Source of the DNA: Phormidium sp. FACHB-1136
Lineage (GTDB): Bacteria > Cyanobacteriota > Cyanobacteriia > Phormidesmidales > Phormidesmidaceae
Length of the DNA: 64,000 nt
NCBI RefSeq assembly: GCF_014697375.1
Contig: NZ_JACJRS010000021.1
Span: forward strand, 1 to 64,000
Direction of reading: 5' to 3'
The notes under the pieces: model-generated
Database searches by the model: none
Told to the model about the DNA's origin: nothing
Seen by the model: the letters and a program-made list of their open reading frames with translations, nothing else
Made by a program: the position numbers and the translations under genes
In this document: one piece after another, positions 54,089-63,057 of the stretch
Position numbering within the stretch: the stretch's first letter is position 1
Layout of the letters: each line of letters begins with the position of its first letter

Positions 54089-54288
54089 AGGATTTCCTTG
54101 GAGAGACTGTAGCACAACCTGACTGAATTTGTATCTCAAAACATTTGAAATTCAAGCCAGAATTTTTCTGAATTGACATGGACGTGGTTTTGAAACTACG
54201 CTGAGTTAGCCCCGTCGAGCTAGAGCCGCCTGGATCGGTTAGAAATCTCGCACGGGGTAGGCTCTTTTCTAGGTTTTGAGGCCGCACT

Positions 54289-55317
54289 ATGGGTATTCAG
54301 GTTGAGCAAGTGTCCAAGCGATTTGGGGATTTCCAAGCCCTCCATCCGGTGAGCTTGGAGGTGAAGAGTGGTTCTTTGGTGGCGCTGCTGGGGCCATCGG
54401 GGTCAGGCAAATCTACTCTGTTGCGGGTGATTGCGGGGCTAGAGCAGCCGGATACAGGCCGCATCTACCTCTCGGCCCAGGACGCCACCCACAAAACCGT
54501 GCAGGATCGCAATGTGGGCTTTGTGTTTCAGCACTATGCGCTGTTCAAACACCTGACCGTGCGGCGCAACATTGCCTTTGCCCTAGAGTTGCAAAAGTGG
54601 CCCAAGGAACGGATCAAACATCGGGTCAATACCCTGCTGGAACTGGTGCAGCTCACGGGCTTTGGGGATCGCTATCCGGCCCAGCTATCCGGGGGGCAAC
54701 GGCAGCGGGTGGCCCTAGCCAGGGCCTTGGCCATCGAACCCCAGGTGTTGTTGCTGGATGAACCCTTTGGGGCGCTAGATGCCAAGGTGCGCAAGGATCT
54801 GCGGGACTGGCTGCGGCGTCTGCACAATGAGGTTCACGTCACTACGGTTTTCGTCACCCACGACCAGGAGGAGGCGATGGAAATTGCCGACGACATTGTG
54901 GTGATGAACCATGGGCGGGTTGAACAGGTGGGTTCTCCGGCGGAGGTCTACGAAAACCCCGCCACCCCCTTTGTGATGAGCTTCGTTGGGGCCGTCAACG
55001 TGCTCTCCCCCGACCCCACATGGAAGGCGCTGCACCACGATGTGCCCAGCCACGGCGAGGTATTTTTGCGCCCCCACGATATCGAGATTTTTGCCACGCC
55101 CCAAAGCGGTAGTCTGGGGGCCACGGTAAACCACATCATTCATCTGGGCTGGACGCTGCGGGTCGAACTCACCCTAGACAACGGCCACCCCCTCACCGCC
55201 CACATCAACCGCGAACAATACCACCAGCTCGATCTTCAGCCTGGGCAGGCCGTTTACCTCCAGGCTAAGCAGGTGCGCAGTTTCGAGCCGTCCACCAGCT
55301 ATGGGCGCGTGGCTTAA
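54289..55317 (+). CDS. cysA: Sulfate ABC transporter ATP-binding protein CysA
   Basis: The ATPase subunit of the sulfate importer: Walker [10 protein letters not shown], signature [16 protein letters not shown], Walker [12 protein letters not shown] and the switch His in [17 protein letters not shown]. The C-terminal 100 residues form a TOBE-like regulatory domain. It is transcribed away from sbpA-cysT-cysW, and the four genes give a complete transporter. Confidence 0.94.
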   Translation: MGIQVEQVSKRFGDFQALHPVSLEVKSGSLVALLGPSGSGKSTLLRVIAGLEQPDTGRIYLSAQDATHKTVQDRNVGFVFQHYALFKHLTVRRNIAFALELQKWPKERIKHRVNTLLELVQLTGFGDRYPAQLSGGQRQRVALARALAIEPQVLLLDEPFGALDAKVRKDLRDWLRRLHNEVHVTTVFVTHDQEEAMEIADDIVVMNHGRVEQVGSPAEVYENPATPFVMSFVGAVNVLSPDPTWKALHHDVPSHGEVFLRPHDIEIFATPQSGSLGATVNHIIHLGWTLRVELTLDNGHPLTAHINREQYHQLDLQPGQAVYLQAKQVRSFEPSTSYGRVA

Positions 55318-55553
55318 GGTGGTAGTCTATCTCGAAGTTCCCTTTCTGGATCTAATCCCTTGCTTAGTGGCATCCCTTCCCCTGCCGCTGGAAAAGGCTA
55401 ATTCTGTCATTGTGCTACTCCTTTGGGGAGGGCAGGTGGTCGCACCCCTAGCCGTCTATCGTCCTGGTTGAGGATATGTTAATGACGCCCCCTCATTTGG
55501 TGAGTTAGCTTATTCGATGAAGTCGGTGTTTCGGTCATTCAATAAATAGCTGG

Positions 55554-55775
55554 TCAAATCGGTGGCTTATCCATATTGGCTGGGCCAACGGTGAAACACA
55601 CCGTCATCGGGCTTTCCACCCGCTGGGAAGCCTGCCGAATTTCCATCCCCACCACATGGCCGTCGTCGTCGTAGTCGAGGATGAGGTTGGGCGAAAGACG
55701 GGCCGTTTCGTCAATGTCGCCGCTGCTGAAGGCAATTTGCAAAATGTCGCGTTCTGGATCGTAGGTAATCTTCAT
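55554..55775 (-). CDS. DUF2283 family small protein
   Basis: The 73-residue protein matches DUF2283: MKITYDPERDILQIAFSS, then LILDYDDDGHVVGMEIRQAS. These small proteins occur widely in cyanobacteria and often near toxin-antitoxin-like genes, but their role is unknown. It is followed upstream by another small gene on the same strand. Confidence 0.85.
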   Translation of the reverse strand: MKITYDPERDILQIAFSSGDIDETARLSPNLILDYDDDGHVVGMEIRQASQRVESPMTVCFTVGPANMDKPPI

Positions 55776-55857
55776 GGGGAGATTGGCCCGCTAGGTGTGA
55801 CAGCGATTGAATCACCGCCCTTCATCATACGGCCTTTCCTTGGCAAATCATCTTGCC

Positions 55858-56076
55858 CTAGGCTGGGGGGTTAGCCTGGGGATCACGCTCTTCGCTGGGG
55901 CCGCGCACCGGGGGCAGCGTTTCCACCAGCCCCATCTCGAAGGCAATATCGGGGAGATCTCCGGCGATGTATTTCCCTGGCTCAAACATCCGCCCTGGGG
56001 TAAAGCACATCTGCCGCAGTTCTACCACCTCCGTCTGGGCAAACATGGCCCGCGACATCCGCCGTTCAATACCCAT
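55858..56076 (-). CDS. Small protein of unknown function
   Basis: The 72-residue protein starts MGIERRMSRAMFAQTEVV at an ATG at 56076; the open frame extends upstream to 56199 but without a better start. It ends in a Pro/Glu-rich tail. It lies about 80 bases upstream of the DUF2283 gene on the same strand. No family recognised. Confidence 0.55.
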   Translation of the reverse strand: MGIERRMSRAMFAQTEVVELRQMCFTPGRMFEPGKYIAGDLPDIAFEMGLVETLPPVRGPSEERDPQANPPA

Positions 56077-56271
56077 GGTTGATTCCTCGTGCGCTGTCTT
56101 CAGATTAGCGCCAGATGAGTCGCCCTTTCCCCGGTGGGCGATTTCCCTTTGTCCGGCCAGGGGCGTTCTCGACCGATAAGATGTTGCTAAAATAGGCATC
56201 CTAACCGGGCCACTGAGTGGTGGGCTAGGTTAGACTAAACCGCTGCATCCGTTCTCCCAACGAGACACCCT

Positions 56272-56523
56272 ATGAACCCCGCCGTTGCGTTTACACTCAT
56301 TTTATTGTCGCTCATGATGGGGGCTGGCGTGGTCAGTGCGTCCTGGGGGTTTACCCTGGGGCGTCAAGCCCTGACCGGGATTCGCCAGCCCGATGCGCGA
56401 CCCACCAGTGGCACCCCCGTCAGCCGGGAGGGGAATACCAACAGCCCCGGTGAAGTGGTCTTTGCCAAGGAGGCTGACATTTTGGAGCAGGTGAAGGCCC
56501 GGATTAATGGTGGCGTTCAGTAA
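56272..56523 (+). CDS. Small single-pass membrane protein
   Basis: The 83-residue protein has one N-terminal hydrophobic helix (FTLILLSLMMGAGVVSASWGFTLG) and a polar tail with Pro/Ser/Thr and a final charged helix (KEADILEQVKARINGG). It looks like one of the small conserved membrane proteins of cyanobacteria. The CNNM/CorC-type gene starts 51 bases downstream. Confidence 0.65.
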   Translation: MNPAVAFTLILLSLMMGAGVVSASWGFTLGRQALTGIRQPDARPTSGTPVSREGNTNSPGEVVFAKEADILEQVKARINGGVQ

Positions 56524-56574
56524 GCCAGCGGGCGATGCCCCCTATGGCGGGGTACCCTGGGGCGCTGTCACCCT

Positions 56575-57978
56575 ATGCACCTTTCCCTCCTACGCTTCAA
56601 CCTGGTGATTCCCGACACCTTGCCCATGGCCGCTGTGCTGTCTCGACTGATGGCGGTACTACTGCTGATTGGCATCAATGCCTTTTTTGTCGCCGCTGAG
56701 TTTTCGATTGTATCGGTGCGGCGATCTCGCATTAGCCAACTGGTGGCCCAAGGAGATGTGCAGGCCAAAACCGTGCAGCAGCTTCAGCGCAGTTTGGGTC
56801 GCTTGCTCTCCACCACCCAGCTTGGTATCACCCTCTCCAGTTTGGCCCTAGGCTGGATTGGCGAAGGCACCATGGCGGTAATTGTGGCCTACGGCTTGGC
56901 CCAAACGCCCCTGAGCCCAGGACAAGGGGAAGCTCTGGCCCACACCCTTGCGATTCCCATTGCTTTCTTTGGGGTCGCCTACTTGCAAATTGTGCTGGGG
57001 GAACTCTGCCCAAAATCCGTGGCAATGCTCTATCCAGAGCAACTGGCAAGATTTTTAGGGCCACCTAGCCTCACCATTGCCCGCCTGTTTAATCCCTTCA
57101 TTTGGATTTTGAACCAATCGACCCGGCGCTTGCTGCGGCTGGTGCGAATTGAGTATAGCGACCAGTTTGGCTATAGTCGCCTGACGCCGGAGGAGTTGCA
57201 GTTGATCATCCGCACCACCACCGAAACCCCCGGCCTGGAAGCGGAAGAGCGGGAATTGTTGAATAACGTGTTTGAATTTCGGGATGTGACCGCCGGGGAA
57301 ATTATGATCCCCCGCACCCAAATTCACGCCCTGCCCCTATCGGCCTGCTTTGGCGATCTCCTAGAGGCCATGGCCACCACAGAACACGCCCGCTACCCGG
57401 TCATGGGCGATTCTCTCGACGACATCCAGGGCATGGTGGATCTGAAGCACTTGCTCCAGCCCCTCGCCCAGCAGACCATCACCCCCGACACCCCCCTCCA
57501 GCCCTGGATCAAGCCCGCTCGGTTTGTGCCGGAATACACCCCCCTCCACGAAATTTTGGCCACCATGCAGCGCACTGGACAGGAACTGGTGATGGTGGTA
57601 GATGAGTTTGGCGGCACCGCTGGATTGCTCACCCTGCGGGATTTGACCACGGAGATTATCGGCGATGTGCATCCCCCGGAGGAGGGCGAGGATGCCCTGG
57701 TGCAGCGCCTTGATGATCAGTCCTACCGGGTGAAGGCCCAGGCCGATCTCTATGATGTCAATCAGCTTCTGGGGCTAGAGTTGCCCTACAGCGACGATTA
57801 CCAAACCCTAGGCGGCTTTTTAATCTATCAAATGCAGAAAATTCCTCGCGAAGGGGAAAGCCTAGTCTACGCAGGGCGGGAATGGCGCATCCTCTCCACC
57901 CAAGGGCCAAGGCTAGAGGAGATCCTTGTGCGCAGCCTCGATTCGATCCTCTCCCCCACCGCCGATCCGGTGGAGTGA
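56575..57978 (+). CDS. Hemolysin/CorC-CNNM family membrane protein
   Basis: The 467-residue protein has an N-terminal CNNM membrane domain (about 15-210, with ALGWIGEG and GELCPKSVAML), a CBS pair (about 230-350, with DVTAGEIMIPRTQIHAL and DEFGGTAGLLTLRDL) and a C-terminal CorC/HlyC domain. Relatives act in Mg2+ or Co2+ export; the 'hemolysin' name is historical. An inner ATG at residue 18 is an alternative start. Confidence 0.9.
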   Translation: MHLSLLRFNLVIPDTLPMAAVLSRLMAVLLLIGINAFFVAAEFSIVSVRRSRISQLVAQGDVQAKTVQQLQRSLGRLLSTTQLGITLSSLALGWIGEGTMAVIVAYGLAQTPLSPGQGEALAHTLAIPIAFFGVAYLQIVLGELCPKSVAMLYPEQLARFLGPPSLTIARLFNPFIWILNQSTRRLLRLVRIEYSDQFGYSRLTPEELQLIIRTTTETPGLEAEERELLNNVFEFRDVTAGEIMIPRTQIHALPLSACFGDLLEAMATTEHARYPVMGDSLDDIQGMVDLKHLLQPLAQQTITPDTPLQPWIKPARFVPEYTPLHEILATMQRTGQELVMVVDEFGGTAGLLTLRDLTTEIIGDVHPPEEGEDALVQRLDDQSYRVKAQADLYDVNQLLGLELPYSDDYQTLGGFLIYQMQKIPREGESLVYAGREWRILSTQGPRLEEILVRSLDSILSPTADPVE

Positions 57979-58344
57979 CTTGCCCCAGGATCCAGCCCAT
58001 AAACTGACACATCATCGTCCCCGTTAGTTACCCCATTCCCTAGGCTAGGGGCAACCAGGGCCGAGGTAGGGGTAGGCACGGGCTATGTTCGGTGATTTAT
58101 CCGATCACCTAAGGGCTACTCCATAGCACTTCCTCTATCCAGAGTATTTTCGGATTTCGTTATCAATCTTCACGAGTTGAAGCATTGTGATAGTATCTGG
58201 ATGATTTCGCCCCGGCCCACCCAACTCCATCCTCCCACACGATTCCATCCTCCGTATCCCCTCCGCCCACGGTGGCGCTGGGTTTCTGGTTCCCTGGCCC
58301 CACGGTCTAGGACGGCTCAACCAAACCTAACCCCTGCCCTAGCT
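57979..58344. other. Intergenic region before the Gfo/Idh/MocA gene
   Basis: These 366 bases include an open frame continuing the oxidoreductase upstream to 58177, but the sequence there is Pro/Arg-rich and not family-like. A -10-like tagtat stands near 58190. No small gene or clear hairpin. Confidence 0.4.
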
Positions 58345-59433
58345 ATGACTTTACCCCGCAATCTACCGGATCCGATTCGTGTTGGTGTTATTGGTGTGGG
58401 CAACATGGGCCAACACCATACCCGCGTGCTCAGCCGTTTTAAGGATGTCGAACTGGTTGGTATTTCCGATGTGAATGTGGAGCGGGGGCTGGATACCGCT
58501 GGCAAGTATCGGGTGCGTTTTTTTGAGGACTACCACGATCTCATTCAGCATGTGGATGCGGTGTGTGTGGCGGTGCCCACCCGGCTGCACCACACGGTCG
58601 GGATGGCCTGTCTCCAGGCGGGGGTGCATGTGCTGATTGAAAAGCCCATTGCCGCCAGCATTGCCGAGGCTGAATCCCTGGTCAACGCTGCCGCCGAAAC
58701 CAACTGCATTTTGCAGGTGGGCCACATCGAGCGTTTCAACCCCGCCTTCCAAGAACTCCATAAAGTTCTCAAAACCGAGTCCCTGCTGGCCCTAGAAGCC
58801 CGTCGTATGAGCCCCTATGCCCAGCGGGCCAACGATGTCTCGGTGGTGCTGGATCTGATGATCCACGACATCGACCTGTTGCTGGAACTGGCCAACTCTG
58901 AGGTCTCAACCCTCACCGCCAGCGGGGGACGTGTGGCCCATTCTGACTATCTAGACTATGTCACCGCCACCCTGGGCTTTAGCAACGGCATTGTAGCCAC
59001 CCTCATCGCCAGCAAGGTGACCCATCGCAAGATTCGCACCATCATGGCCCACTGCAAAAACTCCCTCACCGAGGCGGATTTCCTCAACAACGAGATTTTG
59101 ATCCATCGCCAAACCACCGCCGATTGCTCCAGCGACTACGGGCAGGTGCTCTACCGTCAGGATGGCCTGATTGAAAAGGTCTACACCAGCAACATTGAAC
59201 CCCTCCACGCCGAGTTAGAACATTTCATCAACTGCGTGCGCGGCGGCGAACAGCCCTCTGTCGGTGGCGAACAGGCGCTCAAAGCCCTGCGCTTGGCCAG
59301 CATGATTGAGCAAATGGCCCTGGATGGTAAGCCCTGGCAGTCCATGAACGGCGCTACCGTCAACAATCCAGTGATGAATGGCGTTGTTGTGAATAGCGCA
59401 ACGGCGGAGGTCGAAGTGGGCGTTTCGGCCTAG
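58345..59433 (+). CDS. Gfo/Idh/MocA family oxidoreductase
   Basis: The 362-residue NAD(P)-dependent enzyme has a Rossmann N-terminus (VGVIGVGNMGQHH), the EKPIA motif with the catalytic-region lysine, and a C-terminal alpha/beta domain with DLMIHDIDLLLEL (family HD motif). Many members oxidise sugar or UDP-sugar hydroxyls, so a cell-surface sugar role is possible. The start at 58345 (MTLPRNLPDP) is preferred. The stop overlaps that of the convergent transpeptidase by 4 bases. Confidence 0.88.
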   Translation: MTLPRNLPDPIRVGVIGVGNMGQHHTRVLSRFKDVELVGISDVNVERGLDTAGKYRVRFFEDYHDLIQHVDAVCVAVPTRLHHTVGMACLQAGVHVLIEKPIAASIAEAESLVNAAAETNCILQVGHIERFNPAFQELHKVLKTESLLALEARRMSPYAQRANDVSVVLDLMIHDIDLLLELANSEVSTLTASGGRVAHSDYLDYVTATLGFSNGIVATLIASKVTHRKIRTIMAHCKNSLTEADFLNNEILIHRQTTADCSSDYGQVLYRQDGLIEKVYTSNIEPLHAELEHFINCVRGGEQPSVGGEQALKALRLASMIEQMALDGKPWQSMNGATVNNPVMNGVVVNSATAEVEVGVSA

Positions 59434-60008
59434 GGTTTCACAATCACAGGTGTACCCAATTGAATATGGCTGTAGAGGGATTGGATATCCTTTTCTAGCA
59501 TTCGCACACAGCCATGGGAGACCGCTTCGCCGATCAGGTTTTCCTGGTTGGTGCCGTGGATGCCGATGTGGTATTCGCCCTCGACCCAAAAGCCAATCCA
59601 GCGGGAACCGAGGGGATTGCTTGGCCCAGGCCCAACGGGTTCCTGGGTGATGGGGTGCCGCCACACAGGGTTGACGCGCATATCGCGCACCGCAAACTCG
59701 CCCATGGGGGTTTGCCAATCGTCTTGACCCACCGCCACCGAAGCTTGCAGAATCACCTGATCGTTTTGGTAAAGCCGAATTTCGCGGGCTTGCAACGATA
59801 TTTCAATCCGAGTGTTGGCCGTCAGCAGCCCCTCTGGAGCCTGGAGCAGGGGCGGCATCAAACGATGGATCCGCATGGGTTGAAAGGCGGCATCGGGATG
59901 CCAGCCGTTGGGGTAGTAATAATCGCGCCATGCCCCCGCCGCCAGCAGCCCAGCGGCTCCATAGCAGACCAAGATGCTACACCGACGTACCGGAGATGGC
60001 TTTTCCAT
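59430..60008 (-). CDS. L,D-transpeptidase (YkuD domain)
   Basis: The enzyme cross-links peptidoglycan or attaches proteins to it outside the inner membrane. It has an N-terminal membrane anchor or signal ([18 protein letters not shown]) and the YkuD active site [21 protein letters not shown] with H165 and the nucleophile C167. Length (192) is normal for a one-domain form. Confidence 0.92.
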   Translation of the reverse strand: MEKPSPVRRCSILVCYGAAGLLAAGAWRDYYYPNGWHPDAAFQPMRIHRLMPPLLQAPEGLLTANTRIEISLQAREIRLYQNDQVILQASVAVGQDDWQTPMGEFAVRDMRVNPVWRHPITQEPVGPGPSNPLGSRWIGFWVEGEYHIGIHGTNQENLIGEAVSHGCVRMLEKDIQSLYSHIQLGTPVIVKP

Positions 60009-60080
60009 CGAGCCCTAAACCCATACCCGTACCTGTGTCTAGGATACCCCGATCCCTCAGCGAAGGAATCGGCAGCTTGC

Positions 60081-60086
60081 TATGAT
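60081..60086 (+). promoter_or_regulatory. Extended -10 box (tgc-tatgat) of lipA
   Basis: tatgat with an upstream tgc (extended -10) lies 31 bases before the GTG start of lipA. No strong -35 box is seen, which is usual for extended -10 promoters. Confidence 0.4.
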
Positions 60087-60116
60087 GAATGTCCGAGTAC
60101 GCGTAGGGTTAAGACT

Positions 60117-60986
60117 GTGGCGGTAAAACCAGACTGGTTACGGGTAAAGGCTCCCCAATGGGAGCGGGTGGGGGCCGTGAAGGCGATTCTGCAAGACCTC
60201 GGCCTCAATACCGTATGCGAAGAGGCCTCCTGCCCCAACATTGGCGAGTGCTTTCAGGCGGGAACGGCCACGTTTTTGATGATGGGGCCAGCCTGCACCC
60301 GCGCCTGCCCCTACTGCGACATTGACTTTGAAAAGAAGCCCCAGGCGTTGGATCCGACGGAGCCGCTGCGGCTGGCGGAATCGGTGCGGCGGATGGGCCT
60401 CAGCCATGTGGTGATTACCTCCGTGAACCGGGACGATTTGGCCGATGGCGGGGCCAGTCAGTTTGTGGCCTGCATTGAGGCGGTGCGGCGAGAGTCGCCC
60501 AAGACCACCATTGAGGTGCTGATCCCTGACCTGTGCGGCAACTGGAACGCCCTGGACACCCTTCTGGCCGCAAAGCCCGAAGTCCTAAACCACAACACCG
60601 AAACCGTGCCCCGCCTCTATCGTCGGGTCCGGCCCCAGGGCGACTACCAGCGGTCTTTAGAACTGCTGCGCCGCACCCGTGAACTAGCCCCCTCGGTGTA
60701 TACCAAATCCGGCCTGATGGCGGGCCTAGGGGAAACCGACGCCGAAGTGCAGCAGGTGATGGACGACCTGCGGGCGGTGGATTGCGACATTCTTACCCTG
60801 GGTCAATATCTGCAACCTAGCCCCAAGCACCTGCCCGTGGTGGAGTTCGTTACCCCCGACCAGTTCAATACCTGGCGCGACGTGGGTGAAGCCAAGGGCT
60901 TTTTGCAGGTGGTGTCCTCTCCCCTCACCCGCAGTTCCTACCACGCTGGGGAAGTGCAGCGGCTAATGGCCCAATATCCTCGCTAA
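60117..60986 (+). CDS. lipA: Lipoyl synthase
   Basis: This radical-SAM enzyme inserts two sulfur atoms into octanoyl groups on lipoyl domains. Both iron-sulfur clusters are visible: the auxiliary cluster C34-x4-C39-x5-C45 and the radical-SAM cluster C60-x3-C64-x2-C67 (CTRACPYC). The C-terminal serine that ligates the auxiliary cluster lies in [11 protein letters not shown]. The GTG at 60117 gives 289 residues, the normal length; the longer frame from 59514 is an overlap with the transpeptidase gene. Confidence 0.95.
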   Translation: MAVKPDWLRVKAPQWERVGAVKAILQDLGLNTVCEEASCPNIGECFQAGTATFLMMGPACTRACPYCDIDFEKKPQALDPTEPLRLAESVRRMGLSHVVITSVNRDDLADGGASQFVACIEAVRRESPKTTIEVLIPDLCGNWNALDTLLAAKPEVLNHNTETVPRLYRRVRPQGDYQRSLELLRRTRELAPSVYTKSGLMAGLGETDAEVQQVMDDLRAVDCDILTLGQYLQPSPKHLPVVEFVTPDQFNTWRDVGEAKGFLQVVSSPLTRSSYHAGEVQRLMAQYPR

Positions 60987-61069
60987 CGCCTCACTCAATT
61001 CTCACGAAACTGAAGTTCCGTTGATAACGCTTTAGGACAAAAGGACTCTAGGACAAAAGGAGATAACCC

Positions 61070-61606
61070 ATGGGGACTTATCTATCGCAGCGGTCAGGAT
61101 GGCTGAACCGATTGGCGTTGGTGTTGATAGCGGGCTGTTTCGTCGGGTTTGCCGGGGTTAGCCCAGTGCAGGCCAATCCAGGTCAGCCCCGCCCCGCCCG
61201 CCTCACCTTGGCCCAAGCGGAGACTTCGATTCCCGATTCCCTGCTGACCTTGGTGAATGCCGAACGCCAGCGAGCTGGAGTTGCCCCCCTGCGCCTGAAT
61301 GACAAACTGGCCACCGCCGCCCAGCGCCACGCCGAAGATATGGCCGCAACCCGCAACCTTAGCCATCAGGGTTCCGATGGGTCTACGATGCGTTCGCGCA
61401 TTGATGCCACAGGCTACGGCTGGATGGCCATTGGCGAAAACGTGGCCATGGGCCAAACCAGCCCCGAAGCGGTGATGCGATCCTGGATGAACAGTGCGGG
61501 GCACCGTCGCAATATCCTCAATCCCAACTTTCAGGAGCTTGGGGTGGGCTATGCCGAGGGTGGCGGACGCCCCTACTGGGTGCAGGTGTTTGCCAAACCT
61601 CGCTAG
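61070..61606 (+). CDS. Secreted CAP-domain protein
   Basis: The 178-residue protein has a signal peptide (LALVLIAGCFVGFAGVSPVQA) and a CAP/SCP domain (about 55-178) with NAERQRAGVAPL, HAEDMAATRNLSHQGSDGS, GENVAMG and SWMNSAGHRRNILNPNF. Bacterial CAP proteins are extracytoplasmic and of unknown or varied function. It lies on the same strand 83 bases behind lipA. Confidence 0.92.
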   Translation: MGTYLSQRSGWLNRLALVLIAGCFVGFAGVSPVQANPGQPRPARLTLAQAETSIPDSLLTLVNAERQRAGVAPLRLNDKLATAAQRHAEDMAATRNLSHQGSDGSTMRSRIDATGYGWMAIGENVAMGQTSPEAVMRSWMNSAGHRRNILNPNFQELGVGYAEGGGRPYWVQVFAKPR

Positions 61607-61840
61607 GCACCAGATCCATGGGAGGACAAGAAATTCGGGGAATGGAAGGATGTTGCTACCCCGCCACGCCTAGAAAATCTCAGGCAAAAGGGTCAAAAAG
61701 TGGTCCTTGATACAACTAACCCCTAGGAATTTACCAATTCTTAAGGAACGCAGGTGAGACGTTGTTCCCCTGAGTTTTTTTGTGGTTTTGTCGTTTGTTG
61801 TTCCATCTGCTCCCGTTCCATCCCTGAGAGATGCCCCGCC

Positions 61841-63040
61841 ATGATTGATCGCCGTCGTCCTTTGCCCTTGTCCCGTCGCCAAGTGGTGCGTGGTCTGTTG
61901 GCCACCTCGGCCTTTGGCCTCACCGCTAAGTTTGGTACCAGTTGCGCCCAGCCTCCCACTACTGGAGAAGCCGGAGCCACCGGAGAAGGCAGTGCCCCCA
62001 TTGAGGAACTGGTGGTGGGGTTTATCTACGTTGGCCCCAAGGATGACTTTGGCTATAACCAAGCCCACGCCGAGGGGGCAGCGGCGATGGCGGCGAACGT
62101 GCCCGGTATTCGCTTGGTGGAAGAGGCCAGCGTCCCTGAAACCACCGCCGTGGCCGAGGCCATGCGCAGCATGATCGAAATTGACGGGGCCAAGGTGCTG
62201 TTCCCCACCTCCTTCGGCTACTTCGATCCCCACATTCTGGCCCTAGCGCAGGAGTTCCCCGACGTGCAGTTCTTCCATGCCGGAGGGCTGTACCAGGATG
62301 GCGTCCACCCCAATAACGTGGGGAGCTACTTCGGCTATATCGACGAAGCCCAGTACGTCGCGGGCGTGGTGGCAGGGCATATGTCCAAATCGGGTCGCCT
62401 CGGCTTTGTGGCGGCGAAGCCCATTCCCCAGGTGCTCCGCAACATCAACAGCTTTACCCTGGGGGCGCGTTCCGTGAACCCAGAGGCCACCACCCAGGTG
62501 ATCTTTACGGGGGACTGGGCGTCTCCGGTGAAGGAGGCCGAAGCCACCAACAGCATGGCCGACCAGGGCATTGACGTGATCACCTGCCACGTAGACAGCC
62601 CCAAGGTGGTGATTGAAACCGCCGAACGTCGGGGCATTTTCTCCTCCGGCTACCATGCCAACCAAGGCCCCCTGGCTCCCAAGGGCTACCTCACCGGGGC
62701 CGAGTGGGATTGGTCGAGTATTTACACCTCTCTGGGGCAGCAGTTCATGGAGGGCAAAACCCTGATGGCTGGGGATATTCCCCACATTCTGCGGGGTGGC
62801 CTAGCGGACAATTTCTGTAAGCTCTCCCCCTACGGCGAAGCCGTGACCGCCGAAGCCCAAACGGCTGGTGATGCCGCCATGGCTGGAGTGAAAAGTGGCG
62901 ATTTGATCATCTATAACGGCCCCCTCAACACCAACGACGGTAAGGAAATTCTGCCCGCCGACAAGGGCTTCTCCATTGAGGACATCGAGCTCGAAAAGAT
63001 GGACTACCTGATCGAAGGCGTCAACGGTTCCGTCAGCTAG
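61841..63040 (+). CDS. BMP family ABC transporter substrate-binding protein
   Basis: The 399-residue protein has a Tat- or lipoprotein-like start (SRRQVVRGLLATSAFGLT ... GTSC) and the BMP/PnrA domain: GFIYVGPKDDFGYNQAHAEG, VPETTAVAEAMRSMI and HVDSPKVVIETAERRGIFSSGYH. Known members bind purine nucleosides or related compounds. The start at 61841 is preferred over 61754. The permease gene follows 17 bases downstream. Confidence 0.9.
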   Translation: MIDRRRPLPLSRRQVVRGLLATSAFGLTAKFGTSCAQPPTTGEAGATGEGSAPIEELVVGFIYVGPKDDFGYNQAHAEGAAAMAANVPGIRLVEEASVPETTAVAEAMRSMIEIDGAKVLFPTSFGYFDPHILALAQEFPDVQFFHAGGLYQDGVHPNNVGSYFGYIDEAQYVAGVVAGHMSKSGRLGFVAAKPIPQVLRNINSFTLGARSVNPEATTQVIFTGDWASPVKEAEATNSMADQGIDVITCHVDSPKVVIETAERRGIFSSGYHANQGPLAPKGYLTGAEWDWSSIYTSLGQQFMEGKTLMAGDIPHILRGGLADNFCKLSPYGEAVTAEAQTAGDAAMAGVKSGDLIIYNGPLNTNDGKEILPADKGFSIEDIELEKMDYLIEGVNGSVS

Positions 63041-63057
63041 GCGAGGCATCTAAACCT

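Noticed and set aside
59514-60116. N-terminal 201 codons of the long frame ending with lipA
   Set aside because: They overlap the L,D-transpeptidase gene on the other strand; the GTG at 60117 gives normal LipA length.
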